Source of the DNA: Limimaricola cinnabarinus LL-001
GTDB lineage: Bacteria; Pseudomonadota; Alphaproteobacteria; Rhodobacterales; Rhodobacteraceae
Direction: 5' to 3'
Length of the DNA stretch: 64,000 bases
Assembly (NCBI RefSeq): GCF_000466965.1
Contig: NZ_BATB01000003.1
Span: 80,477 to 144,476, forward strand
The notes under the pieces were generated by a model. It had not been told where the DNA came from and did not search any database. It saw only the letters and a list, made by a program, of their open reading frames with translations. Each line of letters begins with the position of its first letter. Within the stretch, counting starts at the first letter, position 1. The position numbers were made by a program, and so were the translations under genes. Below are positions 59,734 through 64,000 of the stretch, in pieces.

Positions 59734-62154
59734 ATGAGCATGCAAGAGCCCCTCAGCCCCTCCTACCCGGTGCTGCCTCTGCGCGACATCGTGGTGTTCC
59801 CGCACATGATCGTGCCGCTGTTCGTGGGCCGCGAAAAGTCCGTGCGCGCACTCGAGGAGGTCATGGCCGACGACAAGCAGATCCTGCTGTCGAGCCAGGT
59901 CGACCCCGGCGTCGACGACCCCTCTGCCGAAGGCATCTACAAGGCCGGCGTGCTGGCCAACGTGCTGCAGCTTCTCAAGCTGCCAGACGGCACCGTGAAG
60001 GTGCTGGTCGAAGGCAAGTCGCGGGTGCGGATCGCGGAATTCATTGAAAACGACAGCTTCTTCGAGGCCCGCGCCGAATATCTCTCCGAAACGCCGGGCG
60101 ACCTCGAGATCGTGACCGCCCTCGTGCAGAGCGTCGCGCAGGAATTCGAGCGTTATTCGAAGATCCGCAAGAACATCCCCGAAGAGGCGCTTTCGGCCGT
60201 CACCGAGGCGACCGATCCCGCCAAGCTCGCCGACCTCGTCGCAGGCCATTTGGGCATTGATGTGAAGCAGAAGCAGGATCTCCTGGAGACGCTCGACGTC
60301 GCGCAGCGTCTCGAGAAGGTCTATGGCCTGATGCAGGGCGAGATGTCGGTGCTGCAGGTCGAGAAGAAGATCAAGACCCGCGTGAAGTCCCAAATGGAGC
60401 GCACTCAGCGCGAATACTATCTGAATGAGCAGATGAAGGCCATTCAGAAGGAGTTGGGCGACGGCGAGGACGGCCAGAACGAGGTCGCCGAGCTTGAGAA
60501 GCGCGTCGCGGAGGTCAAGCTGTCGGACGAGGCCCGCGAGAAGGCCGAGGCCGAGATCAAGAAGCTCAAGAACATGAGCCCGATGTCGGCCGAGGCCACG
60601 GTCGTTCGCAACTACCTCGACTGGCTGCTGTCGATTCCGTGGAACACCCCGTCCAAGACCAAGAAGGATCTCGGTCTGGCGCAGAAGGTGCTCGACGACG
60701 ATCATTTCGGCCTTGAGAAGGTCAAGGAGCGGATCATCGAGTATCTGGCGGTGCAGCAGCGCTCGAAGAAGCTTAAGGGGCCGATCATGTGCCTCGTCGG
60801 CCCTCCGGGCGTCGGCAAGACGAGCTTGGGCAAATCGGTCGCCAAGGCCACGGGGCGCGAATTCATCCGCATCTCGCTCGGCGGCGTGCGTGACGAGAGC
60901 GAGATCCGCGGCCACCGCCGGACTTATATCGGCTCCATGCCCGGCAAGATCATCCAAGCGCTGAAGAAGGCCAAGACCTCGAACCCGCTGATCCTGCTCG
61001 ATGAGATCGACAAGATGGGTCAGGATTTCCGTGGCGATCCCGCGAGCGCGATGCTCGAGGTGCTCGACCCTGAACAGAACGGCACCTTCGCGGATCACTA
61101 CCTCGAGGTGGAGTACGACCTCTCGAACGTGATGTTCCTGACCACGGCGAACTCCTACAACATGCCGGGGCCGCTGCTCGACCGGATGGAGATCATCTCT
61201 CTCGCCGGCTACACCGAGGAGGAAAAGCGCGAGATCGCGCGTCAGCACCTGCTGCCCAAGGTTCTCAAGAACCACGGGCTGAAACCGGCCGAGTTCAGCA
61301 TCGACGACGCGGCGCTCACCGAGATGGTGCGCACCTATACCCGCGAAGCCGGGGTGCGGAACCTCGAGCGCGAGCTGTCGAAGATCGCCCGCAAGGCGGT
61401 GACCAAGATCGTGCGCAAGGAGGTCAAGGCCGTCGAGGTGACGCCCGAGAACCTCAACGACTATCTCGGCGTGAAGCAGTTCCGCTACGGGCTGGCCGAG
61501 AAGGAGGATCAGGTGGGCGTGGTCACGGGTCTGGCATGGACCTCCGTGGGCGGCGACCTTCTGCACATCGAGGCGCTCAAGCTGCCGGGCAAGGGCCGGA
61601 TGAAGACCACCGGCAAGCTCGGTGACGTGATGAAGGAATCGATCGAGGCGGCGTCCAGCTATGTCCGTTCTATCGCGCCTTCGATCGGGGTGAAGCCGCC
61701 GCGTTTCGATCGGATGGACATCCACGTCCACGTGCCCGATGGCGCAACGCCGAAAGACGGCCCCTCGGCCGGCCTCGCCATGGTGACGTCGATCGTGTCG
61801 GTGCTCACCGGCATTCCGATCCGCAAGGACATCGCCATGACCGGCGAGGTCTCCTTGCGCGGCAACGCCATGCCGATCGGCGGCCTCAAGGAGAAGCTGC
61901 TCGCGGCTCTCAGGGGCGGCATCAAGACGGTGCTGATCCCCGAGGAGAACGAGAAGGATCTCGCCGAGATCCCCGACGTGGTGAAGAACGGGCTGAAGAT
62001 CATCCCGGTGACCCATGTCTCGGAGGTTCTGCGTCACGCGCTGGTGCGCCAGCCCGAGCCGATCGAGTGGGACGAGGAGGCGGAAGAGGCTGCCGCCGCG
62101 GCCCGCGCGCTCGAAGGCCGCGACAGCGGGGCGGGCACCGCCGCGCATCACTGA
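59734..62154 (+). CDS. lon: ATP-dependent protease Lon (La)
   Basis: 806 residues, full length. N-terminal substrate domain ([20 protein letters not shown]), coiled-coil linker, AAA+ with Walker [10 protein letters not shown] (about 357-365), [21 protein letters not shown] and Walker B ILLDEIDK, then the protease domain with Ser in [10 protein letters not shown] (about 679) and Lys in [10 protein letters not shown] (about 722). Acidic tail. RBS AAGGA. Cytoplasmic quality control. Confidence 0.97.
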   Translation: MSMQEPLSPSYPVLPLRDIVVFPHMIVPLFVGREKSVRALEEVMADDKQILLSSQVDPGVDDPSAEGIYKAGVLANVLQLLKLPDGTVKVLVEGKSRVRIAEFIENDSFFEARAEYLSETPGDLEIVTALVQSVAQEFERYSKIRKNIPEEALSAVTEATDPAKLADLVAGHLGIDVKQKQDLLETLDVAQRLEKVYGLMQGEMSVLQVEKKIKTRVKSQMERTQREYYLNEQMKAIQKELGDGEDGQNEVAELEKRVAEVKLSDEAREKAEAEIKKLKNMSPMSAEATVVRNYLDWLLSIPWNTPSKTKKDLGLAQKVLDDDHFGLEKVKERIIEYLAVQQRSKKLKGPIMCLVGPPGVGKTSLGKSVAKATGREFIRISLGGVRDESEIRGHRRTYIGSMPGKIIQALKKAKTSNPLILLDEIDKMGQDFRGDPASAMLEVLDPEQNGTFADHYLEVEYDLSNVMFLTTANSYNMPGPLLDRMEIISLAGYTEEEKREIARQHLLPKVLKNHGLKPAEFSIDDAALTEMVRTYTREAGVRNLERELSKIARKAVTKIVRKEVKAVEVTPENLNDYLGVKQFRYGLAEKEDQVGVVTGLAWTSVGGDLLHIEALKLPGKGRMKTTGKLGDVMKESIEAASSYVRSIAPSIGVKPPRFDRMDIHVHVPDGATPKDGPSAGLAMVTSIVSVLTGIPIRKDIAMTGEVSLRGNAMPIGGLKEKLLAALRGGIKTVLIPEENEKDLAEIPDVVKNGLKIIPVTHVSEVLRHALVRQPEPIEWDEEAEEAAAAARALEGRDSGAGTAAHH

Positions 62155-62162
62155 ACGACGAC

Positions 62163-62187
62163 AGGGCGCCCCTCGGGGCGCCCTTTT
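62163..62187 (+). terminator. Terminator after lon
   Basis: AGGGCGCCCC / GGGGCGCCCT (62163-62184) with a two-base loop, followed by TTTCGCATTT. Strong. Confidence 0.85.
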
Positions 62188-62258
62188 CGCATTTGCGCGA
62201 AATTGCCGTCCGGAGGGTCTTGCGCCGCTTGGCGGGGATCGCTAAACGACGCGCCAAC

Positions 62259-62333
62259 GGGTGATTAGCTCAGTGGTAGAGCGCTTCGTTCACATCGAAG
62301 ATGTCAGGGGTTCAAATCCCTTATCACCCACCA
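62259..62333 (+). tRNA. tRNA-Val (anticodon CAC)
   Basis: 75 bases including encoded CCA. Acceptor GGGTGAT pairs with ATCACCC; D arm AGCTCAGTGGTAGAGC; anticodon stem CTTCG/CGAAG with loop TTCACAT, anticodon CAC (reads GUG, valine); T arm GGGGTTCAAATCCC. Standard cloverleaf. Directly downstream of lon, a common arrangement in this order. Confidence 0.96.
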
Positions 62334-62341
62334 TGATACGG

Positions 62342-62370
62342 AAGGCGCGCTCCGAGGGGCGCGCCTTTTG
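62342..62370. terminator. Bidirectional terminator between tRNA-Val and the nucleosidase gene
   Basis: AAGGCGCGC (62342-62350) / GCGCGCCTT (62359-62367), loop of eight, then TT. On the minus strand the TTCC after the stem is weak. Confidence 0.65.
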
Positions 62371-62374
62371 CGTC

Positions 62375-63297
62375 TCAGCCCTTGGCCTGCGGCAATCGCG
62401 CCAGCACCGCGCGCATCAGCCGGGCCGAGTTTCCCGCAGCGACGGACAGGAAGGCCGCAATCTCGTTCTCCCCGTCGCCGCCGCCCGCGAGGTCCGACAG
62501 CGAGCGAAAGGCACGAAGGGCGTGGCATTGGCATAGGCTACCTGCGCGACGCTGGCGCTCTCCATGTCGAGCACGCGCGCTTCGAAACAGGCGAAGGTGT
62601 GGTCGCGAAACCCCGCATTGTCCATGAATACCGGCCCCGAGACGCCATTGCCGCCGACCATGACCCGTGGGGCAGCCTCGCCGCAGGCCATGAGTTCGAT
62701 CCCCTGGGCCGCCGCGCGCGCAATCTCGAGCAGATCGGGATCGCTGTCGAACCAGAACCGGCTTTCGGGCAGGGTGCCGCCCGGCGGCACCACGTCGACG
62801 CCGCGGCTGTGGATCATGCCGAAATTCGCCACCGGCGCCCCCATCCAGCCGGGCAGGGCATAGCCCTCTTCGGTCTCGCGCGCGAAGGCGCCTTCGAGGT
62901 AATGGCCCCAGCGCTCGGCCACCACCACGTCGCCAATGCGCAGATTCGGGTCGACGCCTCCCGCGATGCCCGAGAACAGGATCGACGTGACGTTGAAATG
63001 ATCGAGCGCCGCCTGCGTGGTCATCGCCGCGTTGACCATCGAGATGCCCGACAGGAACAGAACCACCTCGCGACCTTCGAGCCGTCCGGTGATGTAGGTC
63101 GCGGGGCCGATGCGCCGGCTTTCCGCATCCTCCACCGCTGATTCGAGAAGCGCGATCTCGGGCGCGAAGGCCGAGGTCACCGCGATGCGCGGGCGGTCGT
63201 CGGGCGGCGTCGTGGCGGCGGGTACGGCGCGCGTGGCCGCCTCGGCTGCGTCGTCGGTGGCCGCGGTGATGGCGGCGGCGATGGGAAACTGGGTCAT
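62375..63297 (-). CDS. mtn: 5'-Methylthioadenosine/S-adenosylhomocysteine nucleosidase family (frameshifted)
   Basis: PNP_UDP_1-fold nucleosidase. A 35-residue Ala/Thr-rich N-terminal extension precedes the normal start region RIAVTSAFAPEIALL (catalytic Glu), then ILFSGIAGGVDPNLRIGDVVV and RVLDMESASVAQVAYAN (second Glu). The frame breaks near 62506 (one C missing, TTC[C]GC) and the other frame continues FRSLSDLAGGGDG, which holds the catalytic Asp. Repaired length is 307 residues. Cleaves the by-products of SAM metabolism and polyamine synthesis. Confidence 0.83.
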
Positions 63298-63469
63298 GCG
63301 CTCTCCGGGGCTGATTGCCGGTCCCTGCTACGGCGCGCGGGCCGGGCGGGTCCAGTGCTCCGTGGCACCCACGCTTCGGGCCGCGGCCGGCTTGCGATCG
63401 GCCACGAGGGCGGGCAGGTTGGTCCTTCGCCCAGCCCGACCCCAGCCTGAACCCGCCAGAGGCCGCCCC

Positions 63470-64000
63470 ATGCCAGACCCCACAGCCCCGCCCACGACCC
63501 GCACCGGGATCCCCGAAATCTACGTGATGCGGCATGGCGAGACCGAATGGAATGCGGTGCGCCGGATGCAGGGCGGGCGCGATTCGCCCCTGACGGCGCT
63601 GGGGCAGGCGCAGGCTCGCGCCATGGGCCGTTGCCTGTCGGGGCGCGGCGTCGGACCCGCCACGCACCGCCTGCTGTGCTCGCCGCAGGGCCGCGCCATC
63701 GAGACCGCGAGACTGGCCTTCGGCATCACCCCCGAGACCGACCCGAGGTTGCGCGAGATCGCCATGGGAGAGTGGTCGGGTCTCGACCGCGCACAGATCG
63801 ACGCGCGCTGGCCGGGCCCACCGGGCGAGCATTTCATCGACTTCTATGCCCGTGCCCCGAACGGCGAGGGCTTCGCTTCGCTCTGGGCGCGCTGCGCGGA
63901 TCTGCTGGCCTCGCTCGACGGCCCGGCGATCCTCGTCACCCACGGCATGACCTCGCGCGTGCTGCGCACCATCGCCACGGGGGGGCAGCCGCGCCGATCT
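63470..64000 (+). CDS. Histidine phosphatase / phosphoglycerate mutase family (3' end outside window)
   Basis: 177 codons visible, open at the right edge. Starts MPDPTAPPTTRTGIPEIYVMRHGE, with the catalytic RHGE motif near residue 21, then LTALGQAQARAMGRCL, SPQGRAIETARLAF and the second histidine in VTHGMTSRVLR. Acts on a phosphoester, substrate unknown. No strong ribosome site is seen. Divergent from the nucleosidase gene with 172 bases between. Confidence 0.85.
   Translation, partial: MPDPTAPPTTRTGIPEIYVMRHGETEWNAVRRMQGGRDSPLTALGQAQARAMGRCLSGRGVGPATHRLLCSPQGRAIETARLAFGITPETDPRLREIAMGEWSGLDRAQIDARWPGPPGEHFIDFYARAPNGEGFASLWARCADLLASLDGPAILVTHGMTSRVLRTIATGGQPRRS

Noticed and set aside
59704..62151. 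815-codon frame antisense to lon
   Set aside because: Shadow of lon codons: no start signal and no recognisable domain.

Overview
This is a GC-rich chromosomal stretch from an alphaproteobacterium, almost certainly a Rhodobacteraceae (roseobacter/Paracoccus-like) species. The family signature comes from gene content and order: opgG-opgI-opgH-opgC, DUF2849-cysI-cysH-DUF934-fpr divergent from an Lrp-type regulator, lon followed by tRNA-Val, and several protein families typical of the order. No mobile element, CRISPR array, rRNA operon or phage gene was seen. Nearly all the DNA is coding.

Layout. 1-3.1 kb: minus-strand phenylacetate catabolism (paaI, paaX, paaA, paaB, start of paaC). 3.3-9.1 kb: minus-strand dppABCDF-type peptide ABC importer. 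9.3-14.3 kb: an uncharacterised polytopic membrane protein, then nadA-nadB-nadC. 14.3-19.1 kb: minus-strand periplasmic-glucan operon opgG-opgI-opgH-opgC, meeting nadC tail to tail. 19.2-21.0 kb: PAS sensor kinase. 21.3-23.6 kb: ectoine hydrolase (doeA) and an M20 deacetylase. 23.6-30.2 kb: PCuAC copper chaperone, a YbiB-like protein, siroheme synthase, an L,D-transpeptidase, and copper defence (copZ divergent from copA-cueR). 30.2-33.6 kb: dnaB, pyrE, pyrC. 33.7-39.6 kb: a hydrolase-fold orphan, a repeat-rich OmpA-family protein, xdhC, infC (with an apparent AUA start) and an acidic anchored protein. 39.7-44.4 kb: assimilatory sulfate reduction and its likely Lrp regulator. 44.4-52.0 kb: a P450, then dctB-dctD and the TRAP transporter dctPQM. 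52.1-57.1 kb: tpiA, an A-type Fe-S carrier, an MscS channel, a SufT-like protein, acr3-arsR. 57.1-64 kb: tgt, an old yellow enzyme, lon, tRNA-Val, an MTA/SAH nucleosidase and a histidine phosphatase cut by the window end.

How the parts work together. Siroheme synthase supplies the cofactor of the sulfite reductase encoded 15 kb away. DctB/DctD most likely sense substrate for the adjacent DctPQM importer, and two helically phased palindromes lie between dctD and dctP. CueR probably controls copA through a 19-bp-spaced promoter. ArsR probably controls acr3.

Sequence quality. Seven otherwise intact genes (dppF, dppA, the ybiB-like gene, copA, dctD, tpiA, mtn) carry nine single-base frameshifts. 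All are consistent with a missing base, and they include housekeeping genes. Assembly or base-calling deletions are more likely than real gene decay. I report each of these genes as one CDS with its break marked.

Most unusual observations: a DctD-type regulator lacking the GAFTGA loop and the Walker A lysine while phased palindromes lie downstream of it; an OmpA-family protein with an 18-bp tandem repeat; a hydrolase-fold protein with no nucleophile; a siroheme synthase with a truncated methylase domain; and the AUA start of infC. I found no clearly new multi-gene system.
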